NCBI GenBank assembly: GCA_025353725.1
Contig: JANXOF010000012.1
Span: 1 to 64,000, forward strand
Reading direction: 5' to 3'
DNA from: Polyangiaceae bacterium
GTDB lineage: Bacteria; Myxococcota_A; Polyangia; Polyangiales; Polyangiaceae
Length of the DNA stretch: 64,000 bases
Part shown: positions 26,001 through 36,352 of the stretch, in pieces
How positions within the stretch are numbered: the first letter of the stretch is position 1
How the letters are laid out: the number at the start of each line of letters is the position of its first letter
Translations under genes and position numbers: made by a program
Notes under the pieces: model-generated
Told to the model about the DNA's origin: nothing
Database searches by the model: none
Seen by the model: the letters and a program-made list of their open reading frames with translations, nothing else

Positions 26001-28223
26001 GGTATCCCCCTTGCGACGGCCGATCTGCTCGCCTAGAAAAGCGGCGATGCCGAGCGTGGGTGCGTCGCGATGAACACGCTCCAGGACCCTTAGCTGCTCG
26101 TCTGCGTCGAGCGGCTTATGGCCTACGCTTGCCGACCGGTTGAGGCGTGCGAGTCCCTCCAGCCGGAGCACGGCGCTTTTGTTGCCGTCGTCCATTTGGT
26201 CGGCCATCTCGAGGAGTTCGCCGCCAAGGTCGGCGCTGCGCGAGGGTTGATCGTCGAGCGCGGCTATGGCTCTCAGGACGAAGTCGTGAGTGGCTCCATT
26301 GGCGAGTGCGTCGCGCCATGCGCGGATGGCATGGCTGCGGTCCCCCGTGCGCTCGGCGACCAGCGCGGCCGCGACGTACCGCTGGGCTAACGAGGGGGTT
26401 AGGTCGCTCGTAGGGGTCGAAGCCAGCGCTTCGCTCACTTCGCTCCAGCGGCGTGCGAGAATCGCAACCTCGAGGCCGACGCCCATCGCGGACGGCGCCT
26501 CCGTCGGGACGATAAAAGAGAGCGCCTCATCAAGGGAGACTACCGTGGGTTTCGAGGCGAGTAAGCGACCTAGGGAGGCGAGGCCGCGCAGATCCTTGCG
26601 ACCGACGGTGCGCCGTGCCCGGGTGACGGCCGCATCGGAAACACCCGACGGAAGCGCCAAGGCCGAGAGCGCATCGACGAGCGGCGCGTAGCGTTCGTGC
26701 TTTGCGAGCGCGTCGAGTGAACTCCCAGGGGGCTGAGCTGCAAAAGCTAAAAGAACGGCGTATTCGGCGACCTCAAAAGGCCCTGCATTCGCGAGTGCGA
26801 CGGCCATCACGTCGGGGTCCTTGAGTTCCATCGCACGAGCTGCGAGGGGTCGGCTAGCGAGCACTTCTCCCTCCCGAAGAAGCGTGCGCAGCGCTTTCAC
26901 GGAACCTCGCCGACCTCCAACGTGCGTTGAGCCTAGCGCGGCGGACAGCCAAAGTGCCGACTTCGTGAGCGACGGTTCGGCCGCCACATCGGCCAGCGCT
27001 TGCGCTGCCGTAACGGCATCCTTCCCGAGAAGTGCGGTACGCGCGCGCCGCAGGCCGCGTGTAACGGGCATCGCGTCGATGTCCGTTCCGGCGCGCGGTG
27101 CGCCGCGCAACATCAACACTGTCGCCACGGCCCTATCGAGGGCGATCAGTTCGGAGTTCTCTGCGAGGTCGGTTCCTGCGCTCGTGTGATTACCTTGCGC
27201 AAGAGCGAGCGCGGCTCGTGCGGCGGGTGCACGTACGTCCGCGGGGTCGAGCTTGCATGCTCGGTTCCATCGCTCGACGGCGGAATCACCATCTCCCCGC
27301 ATGCGTAGAATATCGGCCGCGAGGAGCATCGAGTGCGCGCGCGCGGCGGGGGTAGGGGAGTGCGTGGCTTCGGCGTCGAGGGCCTCGACGCTATCGGACG
27401 CGTGGGGCGGCGTGAGCTGCCTTACCTGACGCCACGTCAGTGCGACGTCACGTGCCACGTCGCGCGCTTCGGTCGCGAGTCGAAGAGCTTCGACGGATTC
27501 GCCGAGCAAGGCGCGGAGCTCACTTACTCCGAGGAGCCCCCGAGCTTTCTCGTGCGGATTTTCGGTCGCGCGGGCCTCTTCCTCGAACCACGCTGCGCGC
27601 TCGCGAAATTCGATATTCGCCGCGTCAACGAGGCACGAAGAGGCCTCGGGAACGCCCGCGCGAGCCAGCGTGTCTTCGTCGGATTCACCTCCGCCGCCTC
27701 CGATCGGGCGGTCAGCCACAAATGTTTCGCTGTCGAACGGGATTGAGTTCTGTGGCTGTTCGTCGGTTTCAGCGACATTCCCTCGAGGCGCAACGGCTCG
27801 AATTTTCGCAGACGGCGGCCGCAGGGGCGGACGCTGCGACGCGCCCTTCGCGAAGAGCTGACCGAGTCCACCGCTAGCCGAAGGCGCCGAAGAAGTGGAC
27901 GCCGTAGGCAACGCGGATTTCGGAGCTTCGACGCGCGGGTCCGAAGGCGACGGAATGTCGTCACCGAGCGCTGGGGCTTCGTTGCTGGGTCGGCGCGAGG
28001 CTTGCTCCCGAAGCTCCGGCGGCACCTGTGCAATCACGGTACCTTCACCCGAAAGGTTCTGAAGCGAGGTGAGTGGCGCGCGGGTTGGCGGTTCGACGAG
28101 CAATGTCGGTTGTGGACACTCGCCGGCGCTCGTAACGAGTGTGCTCTTTTCCCATTCATCCAGGGCCGAGCCCCAGTCGAGGTCGCCGAGTTCATCGGGC
28201 AGCTTGGAGCGATCCTTCGTCAT
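23022..28223 (-). CDS. Giant TPR-repeat protein, second of a tandem paralogous pair
   Basis: A 1733-aa cytoplasmic protein without signal peptide or membrane helices. The ATG at 28223 lies 2 bp after the stop of the upstream paralogue. The N-terminus is short and acidic (LDWGSALDEWEKS), followed by a Pro/Ser/Ala-rich disordered part to about 230. The bulk is Ala/Leu/Arg/Glu-rich helical repeats typical of TPR arrays (AEVAYREVVKRAPGDVPALE, EGDWLGVEQAYVRLARLLDT). The C-terminal 220 or so residues form a distinct domain (LQIWVSPQLANVAIPL) that aligns with the same region of the neighbour. TPR proteins scaffold complexes. The partner is unknown; the ending ITDAYAEARARLGLDR-type motif has no assigned function. 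Confidence 0.85.
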   Translation of the reverse strand: MTKDRSKLPDELGDLDWGSALDEWEKSTLVTSAGECPQPTLLVEPPTRAPLTSLQNLSGEGTVIAQVPPELREQASRRPSNEAPALGDDIPSPSDPRVEAPKSALPTASTSSAPSASGGLGQLFAKGASQRPPLRPPSAKIRAVAPRGNVAETDEQPQNSIPFDSETFVADRPIGGGGGESDEDTLARAGVPEASSCLVDAANIEFRERAAWFEEEARATENPHEKARGLLGVSELRALLGESVEALRLATEARDVARDVALTWRQVRQLTPPHASDSVEALDAEATHSPTPAARAHSMLLAADILRMRGDGDSAVERWNRACKLDPADVRAPAARAALALAQGNHTSAGTDLAENSELIALDRAVATVLMLRGAPRAGTDIDAMPVTRGLRRARTALLGKDAVTAAQALADVAAEPSLTKSALWLSAALGSTHVGGRRGSVKALRTLLREGEVLASRPLAARAMELKDPDVMAVALANAGPFEVAEYAVLLAFAAQPPGSSLDALAKHERYAPLVDALSALALPSGVSDAAVTRARRTVGRKDLRGLASLGRLLASKPTVVSLDEALSFIVPTEAPSAMGVGLEVAILARRWSEVSEALASTPTSDLTPSLAQRYVAAALVAERTGDRSHAIRAWRDALANGATHDFVLRAIAALDDQPSRSADLGGELLEMADQMDDGNKSAVLRLEGLARLNRSASVGHKPLDADEQLRVLERVHRDAPTLGIAAFLGEQIGRRKGDTDEVLRWIRARRPTLTDGLEHALDAVREAFLVAESDAELASACLEKAQRERPDDTALRDLFEHLASAPPKDSGAWREQQAATKTKEVRAQLLIEAALAFGRAGDFVSSLRAARGVDGSADLGSRRFARVVASRAELQTGDTSRQSAELVELANVTDSDSERTEAFERLAELDSIGEKDEKDEKLALEWHTAILERTPRHLPSLRAVEQRLIAEGRDEELPRIFEQIALALEGTAGGEVAGHAQAAARFKTRTEAGWERTHDIARLAATQPDPSLWALRQLNAHARAQNDDETLLSTTNALLERTQRSPERATLLLRASEAAARLGRLDDASRLLEHAATEDPGDVVTWGFLAEVRAQRGQAREAAEACESLARASAVPDHQVLAWFDAARLWLDEVKDTERGLTALEQCAELDVTHGDVVQRLEALYTERHLDAELARLLEKRLVVVKEDGERIALEVELARALGQMGELSKAKASLESALARSPDHATALAAMADLCAREGDWLGVEQAYVRLARLLDTPEEQRAIYEKLGELYSVHTVNLSRAEVAYREVVKRAPGDVPALEKLIDIYKRQGDIARAIETQQEVILHAIEPSVRLQRLIDLARIHETAARDVRRSEQVLESARKEFPTSVVALRAMAEFYTRQRQLPAMHILLDRAAGDARRSFVAGRFVTSLFEILHAAYDLRGLNDAARVVSATLHAVEGPNLAALGRAPAPKGLVGGDARAIDPRLDELLAPELLGSALRALFHRAGDTLDEGSQIDLRAWHAAPLVQGTPLGTAIGGIATVVGLGALQIWVSPQLANVAIPLRSTPPMLLVGEGLATTSNEQARVFVIVRALKLILARASALVRGQPDDVAVLVCALFTALNPKFTPQGADAKKVALVSRRLASALPRSIDPTVGVIALEAAGTLGADAAMLGPSAQAWANRVALLAVGDPSSALDAIAWSKGEPEAPRDPEARAAWIARTTEARELMTFSVTDAYAEARARLGLDR

Positions 28224-28225
28224 GG

Positions 28226-31200
28226 TCAGCCCTCGAGTCCGATTGCACGACGCAGGTCGAAGTAGGGGCGCGATAGAACGAACCGCAAGAGTTCGTGCGC
28301 GCGAAGGTCGTCGCGGATCACGCCGGCTACTTGGTCGAAAGGCGCACCGAAAAGGTCGGCGAGCACGACCGAAACATCTCCGGACGCGAGTACGGCGACG
28401 CGTCCTTGCGAGGCACGTGCGCGTGCGGCCCAAAGCCTTGCGTCTTGGTTGCTCTGCACGATCGCCATGCAGAGCGGTACGATAGCGGCCTTCGTTTTTC
28501 GGCTTATCGCTTTGCTCATGAGGCGCTCGACCTCGGCAAGGACCGCAAAAGGCGGGTGAGCTATAGGAACCTTCGCGATGTTACATGCCGCCACAACGAT
28601 GGCGGCGAGGGTCGAGTCATCCCGCCAGCGGGCGATCGAGCTGCCGCGTACGATGCCGAGAAGTTCGCGTGCGACGCGTGACCGAGTGACGGGCGACAGG
28701 GGTGCGTTTACGTCCGAACCGATGACGACCACGGGCGTTTCGAACGGAACGCCCGTCACTGCCGTAGGATCCACGCCTCCGACGCAGAGATCGAACTCTG
28801 CGATCCCGAAGGCCCCTGCCCACGTTGCGATTTCGTTTCGAACGGCAAGGCCAGCTCGCGGATCGACTCGGTCCTTCTTCGCATGAACCCCGAGCGAAGA
28901 GAGCTGCGGACCGAGTGCCTCGGTAAGTGTCGGGCCGAGTACGGCGAAAAGCTCGGCGATGGGTCCGTCATCACCGGGGGCAAGGATTTGACGGATCATC
29001 CCTTCGGTAAGCGCGATGTGCGGCACGCGCGGTTTTCTACTCCCGAGCATACTCACTCGCGTCTCGCTTGATCTGTCGCCGTCACCGAGAGCGACCGCAC
29101 ACGAGAGCGCCGACTGCTCGAGGCTTGCATCTCCCAGCGCGCGGGAAACGCGAGCGAGGCGGCGCTGAACTTCGACGTCAGCTGGCGATTCGTGGAGCGC
29201 GAAGAGCAACGCATCGCGGCCGTGCTCGAGGAAAGAGCGTCGCTGCGGTACGGTCGGATCCAAGAGGACCACGACGTCAAGGGCTTCGCCATCTCCGGGG
29301 GCTTCATCAAGCAGGAGACTTGCGGCCACGAGCGCGCCTCCCGGGGAATTGAGACGGTCACGATGGATGGCTAAGGCAAGGCGCGCCGCCTCCATGCGTC
29401 CCTCGCGCTCGGGACGCTCGTGCATGAGTTGTTCTAAAATGCGTGTGGCCTCGCTCCACGATCCCGTCCGCGCGGCCGCGCGGGCAAGGCGCTCTCGCAC
29501 CGGGAGCGTCGTGAGCCCTGCGGAGTGAAGTTTAAGCAAGACCGCGAGAGCGAGGTCGTGCCGTCCGAGCTTGTTTTCGTAAAGGTCGACTGCGGCTACC
29601 CCCGCGGTGATCCTATTTTTCGGTGATGCGGCGTCGATGGTCGCGAGGCGGCCGAGTTTCGAGGCCGCTTCAGTAAACATCCCCTGGCGAATGAAAATCT
29701 CGCCCGTTAGTGCGAGCGCTCCGACGTGATTCTCGTCGAAGAGCGTCACGTGTTCGAGGGCCTCCAATGCCCCTTCCGGATTCCCTTTTTCACGCAGTAC
29801 GCGCGCCATTTCCCAGTAGAGTTTTGCGATCTCTTGAGGGTCGTTCGTGACTTCGAGGCGCTTGTCGATGAGCGAGAGCAGACGGTCTGCGTCTTTGCGC
29901 TCCCGAACACGGCGGAAGAGCCTGTCGAACGCGACGGCACGCGTAGGGTCGCAAGCGAAGCTCGCCTCGAGTGCGTCTTCAGCGCGACGATCGAACTCCG
30001 TTCCGAGTGCAGACCACATCACTCCCGCTCGCTCCCAAAACGTGGCTGCGCGCGACTGGTTCGTGAGACGCGCACCGAGGTGCTCGCACGCCGCTGCGGC
30101 GCTCTCTGTATCCTCCAGCACCTCCGATGCCGCCCGGACGCCCTCCCACGCTTGAATGTCAAACGGGCGCGCGCCGATGACCGTGCGAAACATCTCTCTC
30201 GCGCGCGCCGCATCCCCGGTGGCCAGCACAGACCACGCAGCGAGAGCTAGGCCGTCAACTTCACCCTGTTCGCCGAGTGCGCCATCGAGTTCGCAAAGGG
30301 CAGCTGCACGGCGATGCGGCTGGCTGCCGGGGGGTGCAAGCTCGAGATTTGCGAGTCGCGACGCTTGCGATGACCCGGCGAGGAGCGGAAGGTGTACGAA
30401 ACCGCGCTTCAACGCGTCGAGGAGCGTGGCGCTCGCTCGCATCGCCTCGCTCGCTTCGTCGGGAAGAAATTCCGCGAGGGCCATGCGCGCAGGCACTTCT
30501 CGCGCCGTATCGCCCGAGGCCATCGTCGCGGCGAGCCACTCGATGGCGGCCGCGGCGCCTCCTCCGAGGTCGTGCCACTTTTTCGCCGCCTCAATCAGGT
30601 CCTCGGGCCCCTCGGCCGACGGCGCGTCGCGCGCGATGCGCAAAGACTCTGCGGCGGCTGCACATGAGGCGGCAGAGCTTACCAACGCCAAGGTGTCAAG
30701 CGCGCCGCGTAGGGCATCGGGCTCGAGTGCGCTTTGCGGCCACACAAGCCTCGCCAGCGCTCCTGCAAGCCGAAGCGTCTCATTTGAAACGATGTCAAGC
30801 CTTGCGAGTGCGGTCGCCGCCGCCTCGTCGGAGTCACCCATCAGAGCCTCGAGCGCGAAACGCTCAAGTGCGACGCTCCCATCTCCTCCGCCGCGTTCGA
30901 GTGCCACCCGTCGCCCCTTCAGCGAATCGATGTCTATTCCGCGCGAAGCCCACGCCAGAACGGAATTGGAAGCCTCAGCGTCCGCGGAGGATGCAGATTC
31001 GAACCACGCGATGGCGTTTGCACGGTCTCCGTTTCGCCAGAGCTCGAAGCCTGCTTCGAGCAAGCGCGCGCAGCGGAGAGGGCGATCGTGCGCGTGAGCG
31101 TCGGCGAGGGCCTTCGATGTGCGCGCGATGCCAACGTGGTCGCCAGACTCCCTTAACTTGTCGCTGAGGTAGGCTGCGACTAGCGGATCGCTAGGGTCTT

Positions 31201-33481
31201 CCGCGGAGAGTGCGCGTAGGTGCTTGAGCACCGCCTCGGAGTCGTCCGCCGCGTCAGCGCGCATCGCGCAGATGACCGTCAGGCGGGTACGAGCGACGGG
31301 GTCGGTGACGCCTTTGAGCAGTTCTTCAACGGCTTCTCGCGCGCGCTGTTGGACGTCGCAGGTATCGGCGATGTCGTCGGGTGCACGCGGCGCGTGCCAG
31401 ATGCCGCCCGCTAGGCCATCGAGGAGGAGACCAAGCCAAGCGCCGTTTGGAAGTCCACGTAAGTTCCGGCTGGCGTCAGCGGCGCCGCGCTCATCTCCCG
31501 CCGCGATGCGTAAGCGAGCCAGCTCGACCCAGAGCCATGGAAGCTCATCGAGGGGTTCAGTGAGAAGGAGGTTGACCGTCGCGGTCTCGAACCATTCGGT
31601 GTCGGCGCACAAGCTTGCCAGGCTCCGCGCGAAACGAGCGCCGAGTTCGAGGTCAACACCGCATGCGGTCGCTTGAGCGAGTGCCTTTCGTGCGCGGTCG
31701 GCGTCACCGGCGCCCTCCGCCCACACGTAAGCCGCCAGGATCATAGCGCGACCCCGGGATTCGTTCGAGGCATACAGCCTCGATAGATCTTCGAGCTCTT
31801 CGGCAAAGAGCCGCGCGTTTGATCCACGTCCTAACGTGTCTAATTTCAGGGCGCGCGCCGGTGCACTAAAAGGAGCTTGGGTCGTCGCGTGCGAAAGTGC
31901 TGCCATGGCGCCTTCGGCGTCGCCTTGGCGAGCGGCCTGTTCGGCGATGCGAAGCGAGAGCGAGGCCCTGACGCCCCCGTCGGTCTCGCCAACGAGCCTG
32001 CGTTCCGCAATCTCGGCCGCGCGAGCAGTGTTTCCTGCGCTATCCGCGAGGCGGAGTTGCGCGTTCAACACCATACGCTCCAGCGTCCTTGATTCTTCGT
32101 AAGCCCCTTCTTGCGTCTCTGTCGATGCTGTCGTCGCGTTGCCGGTTCCTGCGCGAGCGAGATCGCCGCGCCGTGAGTCGACAAGAAACTCAAAACCGCG
32201 AGCGAGAGAGCGCTCGGCTCGATCGACTTCCCCCGAGCGATGCCACGCCTCCGACGCGCGAAGAAGCACGTCGACAGCACTTTCGAGGGAACGCTCACGC
32301 ATGGGCACACCCAGCGAGTCTCCGCCGGCGGCGTCGGTGCACGCTTCATGGATGAGCTCAGCCCGACGGTCGAACGACTCCGCCAGGATACGCGCTTGTG
32401 CGCGAGTGTCGCTCGTCGATGCGAATCCGAATTCGAGGCGAACCAGGCGCTCGATTTCCACGTGCGCCGACCAGGTGGCGAGGTCGTTCTCGTCCCGCGC
32501 CTTTATAACGATCGCGAGGGCGCGATCGACGTCACCCGACGCTGCCGCAAGCCGCGCGACGTCGATGAGTAAAAGCGCGCGCCAGGTCGCGTGGCTCGTG
32601 AGGTCCGCGCGACCCGCGAGCGCCTCCTCGCGCAGGGTTGCATCGCCTAATTTGGCGGCGACCAGTTCGAGAGTAAGCCAAGCGGCGCCAAGGTTGCTGG
32701 CGACAGCCCCCGTCTCGGTCGCCTCTCGCGCCGCGCCCCGGGCACCCTCGAGGTCCTTTTGCACGTCTTCAATGAACGTGGCCCGCTCGGTAAGCGCGCG
32801 TGCTCGTTCGTCGGGTGTAGCCGCTGCTGCGACAAGCGCCTCGATAAGCTTACCAAGGTTCGAGAGGGATCGGCGTCGCTCGAGAAGGCGTACCAAGCCT
32901 TCGAGTGGTTCGCGAAAATTCGTGTCCGCATTGTAGGCCGAAAGGTAGTCGCGCGCGGCGCTTGGCTCATCGCCGGCAAGCTCTTGGATTTCGGCCGCTT
33001 CGTTGAGCAAACGCGCCTTTCGTCCGCGGTCGACGGTGACAGCGACTTCCGCACGCACTCGACGGACCGCCGCGGCAGCAGCCTCGGTGACGGCCTGACG
33101 GGCGGGCGAAGCGTTTGAAGACGAAAGAGATGACGCCGGGAATTGGGAGACGCCGACCCCCTTGATAGGCCCTGCAGGTCGGCTCGCGGAGCCGCCTACC
33201 GACGCTCCGCTCGGCTCCAAGCTAGCGTCAGTGACGTCGGAAGCATTCGGCACCGATTTCGATCTATTCGATAGGTCCGCCGAACCCGCGTCCGAGGCCA
33301 GGTGTTGACTCTCGGTGGTGAGCTTCGCCGACGGCGTGCCTGAATCCGCAACAACTGAGCTTGGGAGGAAGAGATTCGACACGACAACGACCGACGATTC
33401 AGTCGATGAATTGACATCGACCTCCTCGTAGAATGCCTCGCCGGCCTCCTCCCATTCAGTTTCGTTCGGCTTCTCGGCCAT
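28226..33481 (-). CDS. Giant TPR-repeat protein, first of a tandem paralogous pair
   Basis: A 1751-aa cytoplasmic protein. The N-terminus has an acidic, aromatic motif (WEEAGEAFYEEVDV) similar in style to that of its neighbour, then a Ser-rich disordered region to about 130. Next comes a very long Ala/Arg/Glu/Leu-rich helical repeat region (examples: DYLSAYNADTNFREPLEGL, RAVAFDRLFRRVRERKDADR), read as degenerate TPRs. A C-terminal domain (from about 1490) carries FDLCVGGVDPTAVTGVP and PVVVIGSDVNAPLS, matching the strands of the paralogue's end. The paralogue's start codon is 2 bp from this stop, so both are made from one transcript and may form a heteromeric scaffold. No enzymatic motif was found. 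Confidence 0.85.
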   Translation of the reverse strand: MAEKPNETEWEEAGEAFYEEVDVNSSTESSVVVVSNLFLPSSVVADSGTPSAKLTTESQHLASDAGSADLSNRSKSVPNASDVTDASLEPSGASVGGSASRPAGPIKGVGVSQFPASSLSSSNASPARQAVTEAAAAAVRRVRAEVAVTVDRGRKARLLNEAAEIQELAGDEPSAARDYLSAYNADTNFREPLEGLVRLLERRRSLSNLGKLIEALVAAAATPDERARALTERATFIEDVQKDLEGARGAAREATETGAVASNLGAAWLTLELVAAKLGDATLREEALAGRADLTSHATWRALLLIDVARLAAASGDVDRALAIVIKARDENDLATWSAHVEIERLVRLEFGFASTSDTRAQARILAESFDRRAELIHEACTDAAGGDSLGVPMRERSLESAVDVLLRASEAWHRSGEVDRAERSLARGFEFLVDSRRGDLARAGTGNATTASTETQEGAYEESRTLERMVLNAQLRLADSAGNTARAAEIAERRLVGETDGGVRASLSLRIAEQAARQGDAEGAMAALSHATTQAPFSAPARALKLDTLGRGSNARLFAEELEDLSRLYASNESRGRAMILAAYVWAEGAGDADRARKALAQATACGVDLELGARFARSLASLCADTEWFETATVNLLLTEPLDELPWLWVELARLRIAAGDERGAADASRNLRGLPNGAWLGLLLDGLAGGIWHAPRAPDDIADTCDVQQRAREAVEELLKGVTDPVARTRLTVICAMRADAADDSEAVLKHLRALSAEDPSDPLVAAYLSDKLRESGDHVGIARTSKALADAHAHDRPLRCARLLEAGFELWRNGDRANAIAWFESASSADAEASNSVLAWASRGIDIDSLKGRRVALERGGGDGSVALERFALEALMGDSDEAAATALARLDIVSNETLRLAGALARLVWPQSALEPDALRGALDTLALVSSAASCAAAAESLRIARDAPSAEGPEDLIEAAKKWHDLGGGAAAAIEWLAATMASGDTAREVPARMALAEFLPDEASEAMRASATLLDALKRGFVHLPLLAGSSQASRLANLELAPPGSQPHRRAAALCELDGALGEQGEVDGLALAAWSVLATGDAARAREMFRTVIGARPFDIQAWEGVRAASEVLEDTESAAAACEHLGARLTNQSRAATFWERAGVMWSALGTEFDRRAEDALEASFACDPTRAVAFDRLFRRVRERKDADRLLSLIDKRLEVTNDPQEIAKLYWEMARVLREKGNPEGALEALEHVTLFDENHVGALALTGEIFIRQGMFTEAASKLGRLATIDAASPKNRITAGVAAVDLYENKLGRHDLALAVLLKLHSAGLTTLPVRERLARAAARTGSWSEATRILEQLMHERPEREGRMEAARLALAIHRDRLNSPGGALVAASLLLDEAPGDGEALDVVVLLDPTVPQRRSFLEHGRDALLFALHESPADVEVQRRLARVSRALGDASLEQSALSCAVALGDGDRSSETRVSMLGSRKPRVPHIALTEGMIRQILAPGDDGPIAELFAVLGPTLTEALGPQLSSLGVHAKKDRVDPRAGLAVRNEIATWAGAFGIAEFDLCVGGVDPTAVTGVPFETPVVVIGSDVNAPLSPVTRSRVARELLGIVRGSSIARWRDDSTLAAIVVAACNIAKVPIAHPPFAVLAEVERLMSKAISRKTKAAIVPLCMAIVQSNQDARLWAARARASQGRVAVLASGDVSVVLADLFGAPFDQVAGVIRDDLRAHELLRFVLSRPYFDLRRAIGLEG

Positions 33482-33555
33482 TTCCGCATGGAAACATACC
33501 GCACGAGGCGCAGTCCCCGCGGGAAAAGTCTCGCGGGCGAGTTCTTACGGCTTCC

Positions 33556-33843
33556 TCAAACCAGGGCGTCGAGCTTTTCTTTGACCTTTCCCTCGATGGC
33601 GCCCTTCATCACTCGCAGCAGAAAAGGAAGGTCGATGGCCACTCGTACGAGGCTCGCTGTAACGGCTACTTCGCCCTTGGTACCCTTGGCGGCCCCGCTC
33701 GGAGCGTCGAAGCGTATCGTGTTACCGTCCCAGCTCCACGTGATCCCGAAACGATCCGCCATCCCCGTGGCGAGGTCCTCGGCTTTCTTCTTGGCGTCGT
33801 CGAGGGAGAGCGTGTGGGAACGAGAAATATCGATCGTGGCCAT
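33556..33843 (-). CDS. Polyhydroxyalkanoic acid system family protein (PHA_gran_rgn type)
   Basis: A 95-aa protein beginning MATIDISRSHTLSLDDAKKKAEDLA, with central ITWSWDGNTIRFDAP and a hydrophobic C-terminal helix (AIDLPFLLRVMKGAIEGKVKEKL). This matches the small proteins named after putative PHA-granule regulatory proteins. The family name comes from occurrence near phasin/PHA genes; a PHA role here is not shown, because no PHA synthase is in the window. It lies between atpC (150-bp gap) and the giant TPR gene (74-bp gap), all on the minus strand. Confidence 0.8.
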   Translation of the reverse strand: MATIDISRSHTLSLDDAKKKAEDLATGMADRFGITWSWDGNTIRFDAPSGAAKGTKGEVAVTASLVRVAIDLPFLLRVMKGAIEGKVKEKLDALV

Positions 33844-33993
33844 GCACGCTTCCCTACCACACTAGGCCTCAGCTCTGTGCTGAACTCAGACCGAACGTCA
33901 CCTCGCGGCGTCGCACCTCGTGCCGCGCGTCCGAGAGCGCGGCCTCTCCTCACGCACCCTCGGAACGGCGCGAAGGTCAAGTTGAGAAAACGC

Positions 33994-34518
33994 TCACGCC
34001 CCGTTGTCGAGAGGCTTTCCGTCCTCGTCCTCTACCACCGGCGGCGGGACCGGCCCGTACTCCTCAAACGGACGCATCGTAGCGGCCGGTGCGTCGCCGT
34101 GAAGCTCGAGTTGGACAGCAAGCCAGTTTTCACGGTCGATGAGCTGCTTCTTCTCGGTCCGTGTCGCGTCGCTTGTCACAATCTCGGCGAGCACTTTCTC
34201 GAGCTTCGCTTGAACTTCGCTAAGTTCCTTGCGCACGAGTACGGGCTCAATGGTCGAGCGCTCGGCGTAATCCTCCGCGAGGATGAGCACCTTGTTCTGG
34301 CCCGCCTCCGCAAAACCGGCGCCCACGGCAACCCGCTTGGACTCGCTTCCCTGACGGTAGGTCACAATGCCCGTGCGAACAGAGGCTACCAAAGGAACGT
34401 GCCCGGGCAGCACTCCGAATTCCCCCGTCACGCTCGGCGCCGTAACTTCGTCGACCGACACCGAAAGCGCTTTGCCTTTCGGTGTTACGATCTCCAACTC
34501 AATCTTGTCGACAGCCAT
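33994..34518 (-). CDS. atpC: F1Fo ATP synthase epsilon subunit
   Basis: A 174-aa epsilon subunit of the F1 central stalk, about 35-40 residues longer than the usual 130-140. The beta-sandwich domain is clear (IELEIVTPKGKALSVSVDEV, GEFGVLPGHVPLVASVRTG, VAVGAGFAEAGQNKVLILAE). A helical hairpin follows (VLVRKELSEVQAKLEKVLAEI). The extra C-terminal tail is Pro-rich and acidic (EYGPVPPPVVEDEDG). It starts 3 bp after the atpD stop, so the pair is co-translated. The epsilon tail can regulate ATPase activity in other bacteria; whether this extended tail does so is unknown. Confidence 0.95.
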   Translation of the reverse strand: MAVDKIELEIVTPKGKALSVSVDEVTAPSVTGEFGVLPGHVPLVASVRTGIVTYRQGSESKRVAVGAGFAEAGQNKVLILAEDYAERSTIEPVLVRKELSEVQAKLEKVLAEIVTSDATRTEKKQLIDRENWLAVQLELHGDAPAATMRPFEEYGPVPPPVVEDEDGKPLDNGA

Positions 34519-34521
34519 GGT

Positions 34522-36132
<1,611 letters not shown>

Positions 36133-36352
36133 TTACCATGGTCTCTTTGCCAACTCAATGCGGTACCTTTCGTTCGAAGCCGAGACGAACGGCGAGGTCG
36201 AGGGTCATTCGATGGCGGTATAGACTTGATTGCCATTGCTGCGTCCGGTGTCGGGTTTGGAGGCCTCCCACAGGGCTTAGCGTTCGGGGCTTTCCGGACT
36301 TCCTGGGCGCAGAGCTTGACGGCTTGGGTGGCGCCACCTAGACGTTTCAGCC

